DNA from: Candidatus Endobugula sertula
Lineage (GTDB): Bacteria; Pseudomonadota; Gammaproteobacteria; Pseudomonadales; Cellvibrionaceae
Direction: 5' to 3'
DNA length: 64,000 nucleotides
NCBI GenBank assembly: GCA_001723645.1
Contig: MDLC01000006.1
Location: 1 to 64,000, forward strand
Shown: one piece after another, positions 28,798-39,900 of the stretch
Layout: each line of letters opens with the position of its first letter
Numbering within the stretch: the stretch's first letter is position 1
Position numbers and translations under genes: made by a program
The notes under the pieces: model-generated
What the model saw: the letters and a program-made list of their open reading frames with translations, nothing else
What the model was told of the DNA's origin: nothing
The model's database searches: none

Positions 28798-31700
28798 CGA
28801 TCACCTCCATTGGTTTCAAAAGTATCATTCTCATCTTCTGCCACACTAAACCAGGGATAATAGGCAGTACGGCGTAAATAGCCTTTGGCCGTTTCAACAC
28901 GACTTTCCCGACCCATCGCATCGTAAAAATAGGTGTCTGCATAGCCATTGGTAAGCAGGGCGCTATCCACAACATAGTGCCAACCATTAACAAAATAAGG
29001 TTGATAGGCACGTACAACTAGACCTTTGTTGTTGTATTCGACCCGACCGGAGACTGCCCAGCGTGGGCTCAAACCAGTATCCACTTCAAGCAGAGAGGTT
29101 TTATCACGAGTATTGACAACCAGTTCACCGCGGTTATTGCGTTGATATGCCAGACCGGGTTCATCTTTGGAGAGGGTTTGCAAATTGCGAGCAAAACCAT
29201 CGCCATACATCACTTGAGCGCGAATTTGCTGTGCCTGTGTATCTGGGTAGTAGCTGCTGTCCGGAAAGCGGTCTGCCTCAATTAACGCAGAGTGTGGAGG
29301 AGTACGGACAGCATTCAATAGCAGCTGACGCAAGTCTGCAAGCGCCTGGTCTTCAGAGTCTGCCGCGACCAGCATTTGTGCCCAGCGCCGACCTGTTGCA
29401 CTCAGGCGGTAATCAGTACTACCAACTGGGTCTGGCAACAATACGCGCTGCGCCACCAGTTGATGAATCAAGTCGATATCTGTACCAATATCTATTAATG
29501 CCTGCTCGCTGATCTGTGCCATCCAGCTATAGGTGTCATAGGCCTGACGGCTGGCAACTGTTAATGGTTCACTACCTGCGGCCTGTTGTAGTAACGCCGT
29601 TACCGTGTCTGGCAGTAAATCACTGGCGGCGGGACTGGTAAAACCAACGGAAGTATCCTGCCCCCCCTCGGTACCATAATACCAGTGTGCTATGGTACGC
29701 CCCAGGGCGTCCATTGCCACTACAGAGTGATTACTATTAATATCCTGCAAGTGAATTGGCTGTAAAAAACGGTAATCCCACGCAATAACACGTTCAGTAC
29801 TGCCCAATACGTTGGTACTACTGGCTAGCAGGTAGTATTGGTTATAAGTGAAACGTAATTCACCCGTTAACTGTGTACTGCGTGTCGTTTCTGGTAAATA
29901 GAACTGTGTCTCATCATAATATGTACTAAAGCTATGCGGAATCACCCAAACGGTTTGCGCAGCAACCCCCTCCGGATTCAGACAGGTATCAACAGATTGA
30001 TAGCCGCCCTGACTGATTAATGCGTCCACTTGCTCAGGCGTTAAGACATCCTCATAAGCAGCCAGCGCTTCATCATCCAGTTCGGCGGTTTCAATATGTT
30101 CCGGTAATACCGGCAAACTATCAGGCGGCGAGGTATGGTAAAAATACTGTTCCTGGCCAGCAAATCGTCGTGTTTGTGTAGGAGCCAGTAGCCCATCTTC
30201 TTTGGTGAGTTCTTCAATGCTGAAACCGTTTGCAGGCACCTCTGTAGTCGAGTATTCCAATACATTCTGCCGTGTTTGCCAGGGAATAGCCAACTGCCAT
30301 GCGCTGCTGCTATCGAGGTGGTAGTATGCTTGTCTGGCTTCGCTAAGGCGTAACCGGGTTTGCTGTTCATCATAGGAGCTCGCCACGCTGGTATCAGGTA
30401 AGGTATCCGGATAGGGGGAGGCGGCTGGCTGTGGACGCCGCGGATAGTTAACCGTAACCTGCCAGACAATTTGCCCATAAACATCATACGCGAGCATCAA
30501 CTGCTGACTGCATTGCGGGTCCTCAATAATACGTTCATAGTGATAATCCAGTTGCTCCAGTAGCACTGGCAATACCACCGGAGGAGCTGCGTCTGTACCA
30601 CTCTGACACAAACGTATCTGGTGGCGCTGTTGGCTAACACTATAAGGGATGTCTTCGAGTGCGGACTGATCCCTGCCGTAAATTTCCTGACGCAATAACT
30701 GACCTTTTAGGCTGCGATACAACCACCAGCGGGTGTTCTCGTCTGCTGTATCGAGTAACACATCCTGATTATTGACCGTATCCCAAATAGTTAATCGGGT
30801 ATCTGCCAGGGAAAAAGCCTGCGTATCACCTTGCCAAGGTGAGTAATAGAGACTGACGGTATCCTGTTCACGGCCGGTATGGTACCAGCTTCGGGTTAAT
30901 ATCGGTGGTATCGATTCGGCTGCATTGAGGGTATTGTAATCTGTGTCCAGCACCTCAACCAGGGCAAAGCCGCGAAACTCGCGCTCGTTGCCATCGTAAT
31001 AACCGTGGTAATACGCGTAATTCTGTATCAGTCTATTACCCGAAATTTCATCATCAAGTGTCACTTTGGACAAAGTATGCACAGGGAACGGTAACAGCGA
31101 CACGCTGCTGGATTCAGCCGCTTTTTCATCCAACCAGAATTGTGCCGAACTGCGGTAGGTCAGTGCGTAACTAGCACCCATATTATTATTGATGCCATTC
31201 AGCAAGTACGGTTTTTGCTGACAAAAATCATAACGCCAATGGCTGACTTGGGGATGTGGCACGGTTAACAGCGCACTGGTAGTGCCATTACCATCCAGAT
31301 CAGCCAGCGTTAACTGGCACAAGCGATCAAACTCAACGCCCTCCGGCAGCGCTAATGCTATTGGCACAGCAAACCCGTTACCTGATTGATTGGTATAAAC
31401 CAACAACTGGTCATAGCGCATATACAGCAAATCAGCCGCGCCAGAACCATCGATATCGGCCAGATAAACCCTCTGTGGATTAAATAGCGTTGGCTCGCTC
31501 TCCAGAGGTGTCAATGGAAATTCAATGACCGCTCCAAAGCGACCATGCCCCAGATTGGGCCAGCATTTTACGCAATTATAGCTCACTTCGAGCAGATGCT
31601 GCTGACCAGATCCCAGAACATCGCTAAACGCCACGAGGGTGGTGGCGTCTCTACCAACTATTGGTAGATTAATGCCATCGTCCTGAGCAACATCGACACC

Positions 31701-33323
31701 CTGAGCAAAACCAGCACGTTGATTGGCATATAAACGTACGCTTTTCGGGCCAATCAGGACGACATCTGACAGACCCGTCTGAATCAAATCCGCCAATTGT
31801 GCTTTGGCCTGAAAAAACTCCTTGGGTAACGCCGTAAACGGTGTAAACCCTGACCAGCTGTGGTCGGGGTTTAGGGTAAAGCAACCAGTCATGCCGGGTT
31901 GTGACACCATCCAGTCCAGGCGACCATCACCGTTATAATCCAGCAGGCGAGTATCACCTGCCTGTATTGAGGGCATGGGCAGGCTTTGCCAGCTGTCATA
32001 ACACACGGCGTCCGGATTTTCCGGCAAGCTATTATCACGCAAGGGAGCACAATAATGCCACGCCTGATTGACCTGATACAATATCCCGGATAGACCTTCA
32101 CCATACAGGTCAACCAGCTGATAAGGTTGACCATCATTCCAGCCCTTCATACCTTCCCAGGTTTGCCAGTGGGTATTCACTAAAGGTACAAACCGATTGT
32201 AATCCAATTCGAGCGGGGGCAGGGATTGTGGGCTGTTATCGCTTGCATAAGCAAGTTGCTGTGCGCATACTAGATGACTGACAATGGGGTCCTGGGCATA
32301 CGTCAGTAACAAGCGGTTTACCAGTGTTGGTGTTGCCCCGAGTTCACTAATATTGTGGTACATTAGCACCTGATGACACAAACGATGACAACGGGTTTCA
32401 AAACCGTAGTGATAACCAGAAAACGCATCCTGACGTGCCAACCACTGCCCTTCGCCGCTGTAATAGGGAGGAGGTACTGCACTATCCAAACTGCGTTCAC
32501 CATAATCCAGTACCAGTATAAACAGCCAATTTTCCAGAGCAGGTACGCTATCAAAATCCCACAAATACAAGTCTGCTGCTGGGCTGGTGTTACCGTAATA
32601 CACTTGCAACAAATAGCTCAAGGCACCGCGCTGACGTTGTTGCTCCTGGCCGCTCAACGCCACATTTGCGTCATTTTCAGCCCGGTAGGTGTAATAGATA
32701 TGCTCACCGGTGGGGGATAGTGATTCCTCCAGCCACCATTGAGCAATACATTGCCGACCATTAACCGTAGCAGCAGTACGAGCCAACGCAGTTTTACCCA
32801 GACAATGCAACTGACCATCAGTACTGTGTACCAACCAGAATGTCTGCTCCCGATCAACGCTGTCAATCCAGTGTTCAATCCGCTGGAAACTGCCTTCTAC
32901 CCGGGGGAAATAACGGGTCACCTCGTAGCTGCGAGACAGGGCTTTATCACCATAGGTGTTACGTGTTTCACTGATAATCTCACCACTGCTATCGTGTTCT
33001 GGCACCATGACTTCCCCATCAGGACCGACAAATTCATCGTCTTCATCATAGTCGGGTACACCACGATTACTACGACGAGCAATAACCATAAGTGGCAATT
33101 GCCAGCCCAGGCCAAACACATCATTACCACCACCACTGCTGTAATTGAGCACCAGCGCAGGTGCATACCCGCTCTCTGGGGAAATGGGTAGTGGCAGATT
33201 ATAATCAGCCGTTCCTGTGGGGCCAACATCACCCAATGAGGCTCCCATCCCCCGTATTGCGCCCCCACCCTTGGGTAAATTAAATGTGCTGACCGGGATA
33301 TGCTCTTGAGAATTGTTTTCCAT
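28794..33323 (-). CDS. TcB toxin subunit
   Basis: TcB forms the lower half of the RHS cocoon that encloses the C cargo, and its beta-propeller docks on the TcA channel. The product of about 1510 residues has an N-terminal SpvB-type domain ('FNLPKGGGAIRGMGASL', 'YAPALVLNYSSGGGNDVFGL', 'RSNRGVPDYDEDDEF'), three FG-GAP/VCBS-type propeller blades ('DYNGDGRLDWM', 'DIDGSGAADLLYMRYDQL', 'DLDGNGTTSALL'), then the MidN and MidC regions ('GNEREFRGFALVEVLDTD', 'TRSWYHTG') and RHS strands at the C-terminus. The length matches other TcB proteins. The ATG at 33323 is preferred over a TTG three codons upstream because AAGG is correctly spaced only for the ATG. Confidence 0.95.
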   Translation of the reverse strand: MENNSQEHIPVSTFNLPKGGGAIRGMGASLGDVGPTGTADYNLPLPISPESGYAPALVLNYSSGGGNDVFGLGWQLPLMVIARRSNRGVPDYDEDDEFVGPDGEVMVPEHDSSGEIISETRNTYGDKALSRSYEVTRYFPRVEGSFQRIEHWIDSVDREQTFWLVHSTDGQLHCLGKTALARTAATVNGRQCIAQWWLEESLSPTGEHIYYTYRAENDANVALSGQEQQRQRGALSYLLQVYYGNTSPAADLYLWDFDSVPALENWLFILVLDYGERSLDSAVPPPYYSGEGQWLARQDAFSGYHYGFETRCHRLCHQVLMYHNISELGATPTLVNRLLLTYAQDPIVSHLVCAQQLAYASDNSPQSLPPLELDYNRFVPLVNTHWQTWEGMKGWNDGQPYQLVDLYGEGLSGILYQVNQAWHYCAPLRDNSLPENPDAVCYDSWQSLPMPSIQAGDTRLLDYNGDGRLDWMVSQPGMTGCFTLNPDHSWSGFTPFTALPKEFFQAKAQLADLIQTGLSDVVLIGPKSVRLYANQRAGFAQGVDVAQDDGINLPIVGRDATTLVAFSDVLGSGQQHLLEVSYNCVKCWPNLGHGRFGAVIEFPLTPLESEPTLFNPQRVYLADIDGSGAADLLYMRYDQLLVYTNQSGNGFAVPIALALPEGVEFDRLCQLTLADLDGNGTTSALLTVPHPQVSHWRYDFCQQKPYLLNGINNNMGASYALTYRSSAQFWLDEKAAESSSVSLLPFPVHTLSKVTLDDEISGNRLIQNYAYYHGYYDGNEREFRGFALVEVLDTDYNTLNAAESIPPILTRSWYHTGREQDTVSLYYSPWQGDTQAFSLADTRLTIWDTVNNQDVLLDTADENTRWWLYRSLKGQLLRQEIYGRDQSALEDIPYSVSQQRHQIRLCQSGTDAAPPVVLPVLLEQLDYHYERIIEDPQCSQQLMLAYDVYGQIVWQVTVNYPRRPQPAASPYPDTLPDTSVASSYDEQQTRLRLSEARQAYYHLDSSSAWQLAIPWQTRQNVLEYSTTEVPANGFSIEELTKEDGLLAPTQTRRFAGQEQYFYHTSPPDSLPVLPEHIETAELDDEALAAYEDVLTPEQVDALISQGGYQSVDTCLNPEGVAAQTVWVIPHSFSTYYDETQFYLPETTRSTQLTGELRFTYNQYYLLASSTNVLGSTERVIAWDYRFLQPIHLQDINSNHSVVAMDALGRTIAHWYYGTEGGQDTSVGFTSPAASDLLPDTVTALLQQAAGSEPLTVASRQAYDTYSWMAQISEQALIDIGTDIDLIHQLVAQRVLLPDPVGSTDYRLSATGRRWAQMLVAADSEDQALADLRQLLLNAVRTPPHSALIEADRFPDSSYYPDTQAQQIRAQVMYGDGFARNLQTLSKDEPGLAYQRNNRGELVVNTRDKTSLLEVDTGLSPRWAVSGRVEYNNKGLVVRAYQPYFVNGWHYVVDSALLTNGYADTYFYDAMGRESRVETAKGYLRRTAYYPWFSVAEDENDTFETNGGDR

Positions 33324-33367
33324 AATAGCCAAACCTTATTGATAAATGGGATAAATAAATACCGATA

Positions 33368-36300
33368 TCACTTTGACGGCACCGGTTTCAGTTCAAATGC
33401 TTCACCCGTGTTATAAAATGGCTCCATATCGATTTTCCTCCCAGCCGGAGCTAGCTCATAACCGGCACCTTCTCTGGCCGAGTTGGCCAGCAGACCACAG
33501 TCCTGATCCCCCGACCAGGAAAAGACACCACCCAGACCCTGTGCAGTGGCATATTCTGCCTTTAGCTTCACGGTACGTGGGGTATCAAGGGAAATGTAAT
33601 GGCCACTACCTTCTTGATACAGTACATCTGCATCAGCCAGCGTATCGGTCTTTAATACGAAGCCGTTTTTACCCGCCGCACCCTGATCTGGGTCTTCCAC
33701 ATCAAAATAATTATTGAAGATGTCAAATAATTCCGGAGCGCCGTTTTCAAAGGTGCCCAGCGCATTACCGTCTTTGGTATAGTCACGGGTATCGAGATTC
33801 GCGCCCACACAGGAGCGACCATAATTGGCATAGCCCAAATGGATTTTTTCGGGAGGGACACCCAAATTGTCTATCAGATGCCTGATGGCCACATCAGTAG
33901 ATAAATCGTAATCCCCGTCAGGGTCTGCACCGGGAGGCGACAGCAAATTGGTATGATGACCAATATGCTCGGCCCAGCCGGTGCCAAACAAGTCGTAGCT
34001 CATTAAAAAGATATTATCCAGGCCATTGGCGATAAGATCGGGGATATTGGATCGGTTGATCTTCGCCACCACCGCACTGGAGGCAATGGAAATTTCTTTT
34101 CTGTCACCAGCGCCAAAATGCTTGTCCAGTTCTGCGCGCAGTTCCCCGATCAGCTTGGCATAGTTGGGACCATCGTTTTCTGGATCAAAGGAATTGCTTT
34201 CCAGGCCTCCTCCACCAGGGTATTCCCAGTCAATATCGACACAACTAAACATGGGAAAACGCTCAAAGAAATCGATAATGCTATCAATAAAAGTTTTGCG
34301 CGCGTCAACATCTTTGACCATATCGGAAAAGTAACCCGACAGACTCCAGCCACCAATACTAAACGCCAACTCCAGCGTGTGGCCGGCCAATAACGCATTC
34401 TTTTGCAGTTCGCGCAAACCGCCGAGCAAACCAGCGGCATCTTCCTGATTGTAATACGCCAAAAACTCATCCAACGCACCAGAATGTCCAGAACCTTCTG
34501 GTAAACCGACATTACGGGTACTGCCCAAATCAGCATAAGGATCTATGGGCACAATATGGCCATTACCAATAGGTGTGTCACCATCGTTAAGCTGACTGTT
34601 CCAGCCATCCACCACCGTAGCAATTTGATCTGCCAGAGGACCTGTAGTATCGCCGCAAACGGCCATGAAGCTGAACACCAGCCGGTCATATCCGGTGCGC
34701 GATACCTTGTTTAAATCAAAGCCGCGACCATATGCTGCCGGATTTCCGATGTTATCCAAGCGACCATCGAACTGGCACCAATCGGTAATATAAGCGGACA
34801 CTTTGGCGCGTTTATTATCCTGCACATATTGGTTGTACATGGATTTACATACCCGGCTAGCGGTGTATGACAGGTTTGATTCCCCTGAGCCGTCAGATTT
34901 ATACCCTACCTGGTCGTAAGCGTCTTGGGTCTGCTGATCATACTGTAATACCGCAATGTTATTGTTATCAGGAATAATAGGTTCAAGCTCAAACGGTACT
35001 CCAGGATTGTAGAGTGGCCCCATATCAATTTTTTCTGTCGGTTTTGGCACATAACCCGCACCTTCTCTAGCTGCATTAGCAAGCAGACCGTTATCCTGAT
35101 CACCAGACCAGGAGAATATCCCTCCCAAACCGTGTTTAGCCGCGTATTCGGCTTTTATTTTTACACTGCGAGGGGTGTCGAGGGAAATATAATGACCACC
35201 AGTCGGGTTATACAGTACATCAGCATCGGCCAGGGTATCGGTCATTAACACAAAACTGTTATCATCCTGGCCTGCAGCAAGTTGATGTTCAACATCAAAG
35301 TAGTTATTAAAAATATCAAACAACTCGGGAGCCCCCTTCTCAAAGGTACCCAATGCCCGACCCTCCATATCATAGCTGCGATTCACAGGCTGACCACTGA
35401 GGTCCGCGCCAAGACAGGCACGGCCATAGTTGGCAAAGCCCAGTTGAATACTGTTGGCCGGCACCCCCAGTACATACCGCAGATATTTAATCGCAGTATC
35501 TGCCGATAAATCGTAACCGCTATTGGGGTGAGCACCCGGTGGTGAGGTCAGATTGGTGTGATGGCCAATATGTTCGGCCCAACCAGTACCAAAAAGGTCA
35601 TAACTCATTAAAAAGATATTATCCAGACCATTGGCAATCAGATCCGCAATAGCAGATTTTTGCAGTTTACTCACCACCGCACTGGAGGCAATGGAGATTT
35701 CTTTGTGGTCATGAGCACCAAAGCGGGCATCCAGTGCTGTACGCAGCTCTTTGATCAGAATAGCGTAGTTGGGACCATCGTTGACCTCATCGAAAATATT
35801 GGATTCCAGCCCACCACCACCAGGGTATTCCCAGTCGATATCGATCCCACTGAACATGGGAAAGCGCTCGAAAAAGTCGAGGATACTGTCAATAAATACC
35901 CGGCGTTTTGCTGGATCAGCGGCCATTGCTGAAAAATAACCCGACAGACTCCAGCCTCCAATACTAAAGGCTAGGTCGAGTCTGTGGCCCTGCAAACGCG
36001 CCGTATTCTGTAATTCGCGCAAACCACCGAGCAAACCCGCTGCCCGATCTTGATTGTAATAAGGCAAGAAGTTCGTCTGACTAAGGTCGTAATGGCCGGT
36101 GCCATCGGGCAGACCTACATTGCGGGTAGTGCCCAGGTCACCATAGGGATCTACCGGGATAATATGCCCCTCAGTAATTTCCGGGTCATCCGGGCCAAGT
36201 TGCTTATTCCAGCCCTCAACCACATCAGCAATTTCTTTTGCCAGCGGCCCCACCGTATCACCACACACCGCCATAAAGCTGAACACCAGCTTATCATAGG

Positions 36301-36877
36301 CGGTAGCCGGAATTTTGGTCAGATCATAACCTCTGCCAAAATCTTTGGGGTCGTTAGTCACCCCATTATCCAGACGGCTGTCATATTGACACCAGTCGGT
36401 AATATAGGCCGCAACTTTAGGGCGACTGCTATCTTCATAGTACTCGTTGTACATGGATTTACACACTCGACTGGCAGTGTATGACAGATTTGATCTCCCT
36501 GAACCATCAGGTTGATAGTCAACCTTTTCATAGGTCTCTTCAGTCAGCTTATCGCATTCCAGTACCGGTGGGTGGGGATCACCCGGAATGGGCGTGACCT
36601 CATGGCCGGGGGTATCGCCAATATCGTTAAGCTCCTGTATTGTTGCCGCGCGTTGCCATTGCCAAGCGTTATGCGGTGAAGCAGTGCCATTGACCCCTAC
36701 CTCACCAGGAGAGTGCCAGCGCTCAACCCAGTACTGATTTTGATAAACCTGACCAGCATAAATCACATTATAGGTTTGTCCGCCAGACTGCTCGTTCCAA
36801 ACCGCAAGCGGCTCACCGATTTGTTCACTAACATCAGACATGGCTTTGGTCGTTGTGTAAGAATGTTTGTAATACAT
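33368..36877 (-). CDS. Double-domain GH18 chitinase with chitin-binding module (Chi2-type Tc-associated protein)
   Basis: The 1169 residues comprise a CBM5/12-type chitin-binding module at about 20-80 (aromatic-rich 'AGQVYQNQYWVERWHSPGE' and 'AWQWQRA') and two full GH18 chitinase units at about 110-640 and 650-1165. Each unit repeats 'SNLSYTASRVCKSMYN', 'AFSIGGWSLSGYFS', the catalytic motif ('GIDIDWEYPGGGG' in unit 1, 'CVDIDWEYPGGGG' in unit 2), 'NIFLMSYDLFGTGWAEHIGH' and a closing 'GGIFSWSGDQDNGLLANAAR'-like block. The catalytic D-x-D-x-E residues are intact in both. There is no signal peptide, as with chitinases that travel with the Tc complex. In YenTc the Chi2 protein has a single GH18 domain and chitinases decorate the A subunits. 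Confidence 0.93.
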   Translation of the reverse strand: MYYKHSYTTTKAMSDVSEQIGEPLAVWNEQSGGQTYNVIYAGQVYQNQYWVERWHSPGEVGVNGTASPHNAWQWQRAATIQELNDIGDTPGHEVTPIPGDPHPPVLECDKLTEETYEKVDYQPDGSGRSNLSYTASRVCKSMYNEYYEDSSRPKVAAYITDWCQYDSRLDNGVTNDPKDFGRGYDLTKIPATAYDKLVFSFMAVCGDTVGPLAKEIADVVEGWNKQLGPDDPEITEGHIIPVDPYGDLGTTRNVGLPDGTGHYDLSQTNFLPYYNQDRAAGLLGGLRELQNTARLQGHRLDLAFSIGGWSLSGYFSAMAADPAKRRVFIDSILDFFERFPMFSGIDIDWEYPGGGGLESNIFDEVNDGPNYAILIKELRTALDARFGAHDHKEISIASSAVVSKLQKSAIADLIANGLDNIFLMSYDLFGTGWAEHIGHHTNLTSPPGAHPNSGYDLSADTAIKYLRYVLGVPANSIQLGFANYGRACLGADLSGQPVNRSYDMEGRALGTFEKGAPELFDIFNNYFDVEHQLAAGQDDNSFVLMTDTLADADVLYNPTGGHYISLDTPRSVKIKAEYAAKHGLGGIFSWSGDQDNGLLANAAREGAGYVPKPTEKIDMGPLYNPGVPFELEPIIPDNNNIAVLQYDQQTQDAYDQVGYKSDGSGESNLSYTASRVCKSMYNQYVQDNKRAKVSAYITDWCQFDGRLDNIGNPAAYGRGFDLNKVSRTGYDRLVFSFMAVCGDTTGPLADQIATVVDGWNSQLNDGDTPIGNGHIVPIDPYADLGSTRNVGLPEGSGHSGALDEFLAYYNQEDAAGLLGGLRELQKNALLAGHTLELAFSIGGWSLSGYFSDMVKDVDARKTFIDSIIDFFERFPMFSCVDIDWEYPGGGGLESNSFDPENDGPNYAKLIGELRAELDKHFGAGDRKEISIASSAVVAKINRSNIPDLIANGLDNIFLMSYDLFGTGWAEHIGHHTNLLSPPGADPDGDYDLSTDVAIRHLIDNLGVPPEKIHLGYANYGRSCVGANLDTRDYTKDGNALGTFENGAPELFDIFNNYFDVEDPDQGAAGKNGFVLKTDTLADADVLYQEGSGHYISLDTPRTVKLKAEYATAQGLGGVFSWSGDQDCGLLANSAREGAGYELAPAGRKIDMEPFYNTGEAFELKPVPSK

Positions 36878-36917
36878 GGTTATCTGTTCCTCTTAATTTA
36901 CTCGTTGGCTGCCACGT

Positions 36918-39900
36918 TTATGTTGCTCTGGCGGTATAGCGTATATGCAAAATCACGTCAGTGAGACTATCGAGCATCTCTTGTCGCCTCTCGTCTGTTA
37001 GGTTGTTGAATTCCAGCGTCCAGTCGGATTCTACGCCGGTACCTTCAAACGGCAGAAAGCGTTCATCGTCAAAATTCAGAGTGAACATACCACTGTCATC
37101 TGTACCCGAAGATAGAGCAACCTGTTGCCTTGCAGTACGCAGACTACTGACAGACAATAGGGAAAAATTCTGGGTGAGAGTGGCGCAAACATCCTGATAG
37201 GGGCCGACCAGCATTGGCAAAGACACCCCCACGCTTTTAATACGCCGATCAGCAGCCGAAGTATAATCCGATACGAAGTGATCAGTTTCCGACAACCCAA
37301 AATGAATACTGCCACTCGTTTTCAATGTTTCCAGCTTGGCTTCCCAATCAGACAGGGTATCTTTCAAAGATACGGTTTTGGTAATTTCCAGACGGCGGGC
37401 GTTTTTGTCGGTAAAGGCCTGATCCATTTGCAACAGGCATAATTTCAGAGTTTCACCCACAAGTAGACCCTGATATAAGTCATTCCAGCAACCAGTCTGC
37501 ACGAAGTGCGTATCAAATTGCCCCAGCTCGTACTGCCAGGCAGACTCTGTCGCCAAACATACGGACATCACCGAGTCATAAGCCTGTAAATACAGACTGG
37601 AAAGCTGGCTGATCATCCAAGTATAGAGGCTCTCGTTGGTGAAGCGAGCAGAAAAATATTCCAATAAGATTTGCGACTTTTCATACTCTGCCTGTATCTG
37701 ATCCAACCGGGTATTGTCAGCCTGTACCTGCCGCTGCTGTCTTTCAATTTGTTTATTGATGGAGTCAATATCGCTTTGTGCCTGTTTATACTGAATTTCC
37801 CAGTCCTGACGGCGGCGACGATAGGATTCCGACACACTCAGACTCTCGGCTTTGGTACTGCTAGAGTGATAATCAATGGTAATAGTTTCGGCGATGGCAT
37901 TGAGCGGAGCGCCCCAATTCATACCACCGGTGGCCAGACCAAATACATTGGGTGCAAGATCGGCAACCGCCGCTGCCGTTCTCGATGCCTGTGCAGAAAT
38001 AATGGCACTGGCAGCACACGACTGTAACTCAATTACCTCCTGTTCAGTCTGGGAGACATCTTCGTCATACAGACTCTTGTAATGATCACGGCGCTGCTGT
38101 GCGGCACTAAGATTGAGTTCCTGCACTTCAAGTTCTGCCTCACTGATATCAATGGCTTGTTGCTGCAGGCTGATAGTAAAGTTATACAGGCTCAATTGTT
38201 GATTCATCTGGAAGGACTCATAACTGAGACTGTCCTTACGCTCCAGCAAACTCAACAAAGTACTGCCAAACTGAATTAAGGTCTCGACACCGGTCATGGC
38301 ACGGCTAAGCATGGGCTGAAAACGGTAATGCGGTACTACTAGTTTCATGGCACCGGCATTGCGGGTGGCAACCATGCGCTGATAGCGTTGACTTTGCAAA
38401 TCCCTGGGGTCGATGGGTGTGTCATATAATTGCGTGGGTAATTCCTTACCATCGATGGATAAATTGTGGCGCAGATTGTATAAGCGTTGTTCCAGATCAT
38501 CCCACAATATAGTGAGTTCCATATTAATGGGATCTAAAAACAACCCATTATCCTGTGTGGTAATGGCACTATCGTGCGTCACCGGCAACAGGGGCAAGGC
38601 TTCAGTCTGCATTTCCAGGCTGCGCACACCACTGTCGGTATCAAGCACAGCATCTTTTAGCAGGATGGGTTCCCAAGTGGTGGCCAGTTGGATATCTGGA
38701 CGCGGTCCCAGTAGAGCGCTGGCGGTGGCATAGGTCAGACGTGCCAGAATCAGTGAGGTGGGCGTCAGTTGGCGATATTCCATATCCGCCTGATCAATCA
38801 CGTTTCTCACATAGAAGTTAAAAATAGCCTTGCGATAGTGGATCGGTTCACTCTCGGCGATGGCATCAGGATCAGACGGCTCCAGCAGACTGCTGGCACC
38901 CGTATCCTCTGGTTTATCCAGTAGGGGACGGCTGTTCCAATAGCGTGGTTTGCCTGCTGCCAGGTCGGGGTTATCATCTTCTTCATTGGGATCAAACAGG
39001 TAATACAGCCAGGTATTGGCCTCTTCGTAGCGCTGTTCAATATTCAGGCGCCATGACACCAAAAATGGCATATGAAAAAACAACTCCCAGAAATAAATAC
39101 CATTGGCACCATCCAGATCAATGGGCTCCGGTTTACCGCCTGGATGAATGGGCAACTCGGTAATATTCTGAGTTTCCCAACTGAGCACTTTATCAATACT
39201 CTCGTTGGCACGGCTAATCAGTTCTTTGGCAAACAGGGTGTTCAGTCGAATGGTATCGTCAACATCCTCATTATCGAGCACATTATCATCACCGAGTTTG
39301 GGATCGTATTCAGGGAATTGTAAATATTCAACCTGCTCATTTTGCTTTAATTGCAATAAGGGTCGCAACTTATTACCAACCGAGTACTTCTGGGTCAGGC
39401 GAGCACCGGGATCGTCGCCTGCCAATTCAACCGGAAAGCTGAACCCGCTTTGAATAGTGATATTTCCCCAATCTGGTTGCAAATGACATTGGGTTTCCAA
39501 CTTTATCCCATCTGAGGGATAAGAACTGGCATCGTATGCTACGTAATCCAGGTAACAGAGATTGCCAGCATTTTCTATCCAGATACAAAAGAGAATATAC
39601 TGATAATCGTAGCCATCCTTTAAAAAATCATGCTGATAGTCAGATGTTGCAGTGATTGACAGATCGTTAATTGAGCCTTCGATAAACTTAACTTTTTGGC
39701 TAATCGAGTTTTCGCCTACTGTTCCCCCACCGTGTACAGGTGCGTCAGCAATTAGCCAATCGGTATTGGTGGTTAGAGGATATAGAATCAGCTCTTTGTA
39801 CTGTTTATCGATATCATCGGGCTGATATAAATCAATATAATCGTCATCTTTACCCCGGTTACCTGGGTCACGCGTATAAAACCAGACAATACCAGCACCG

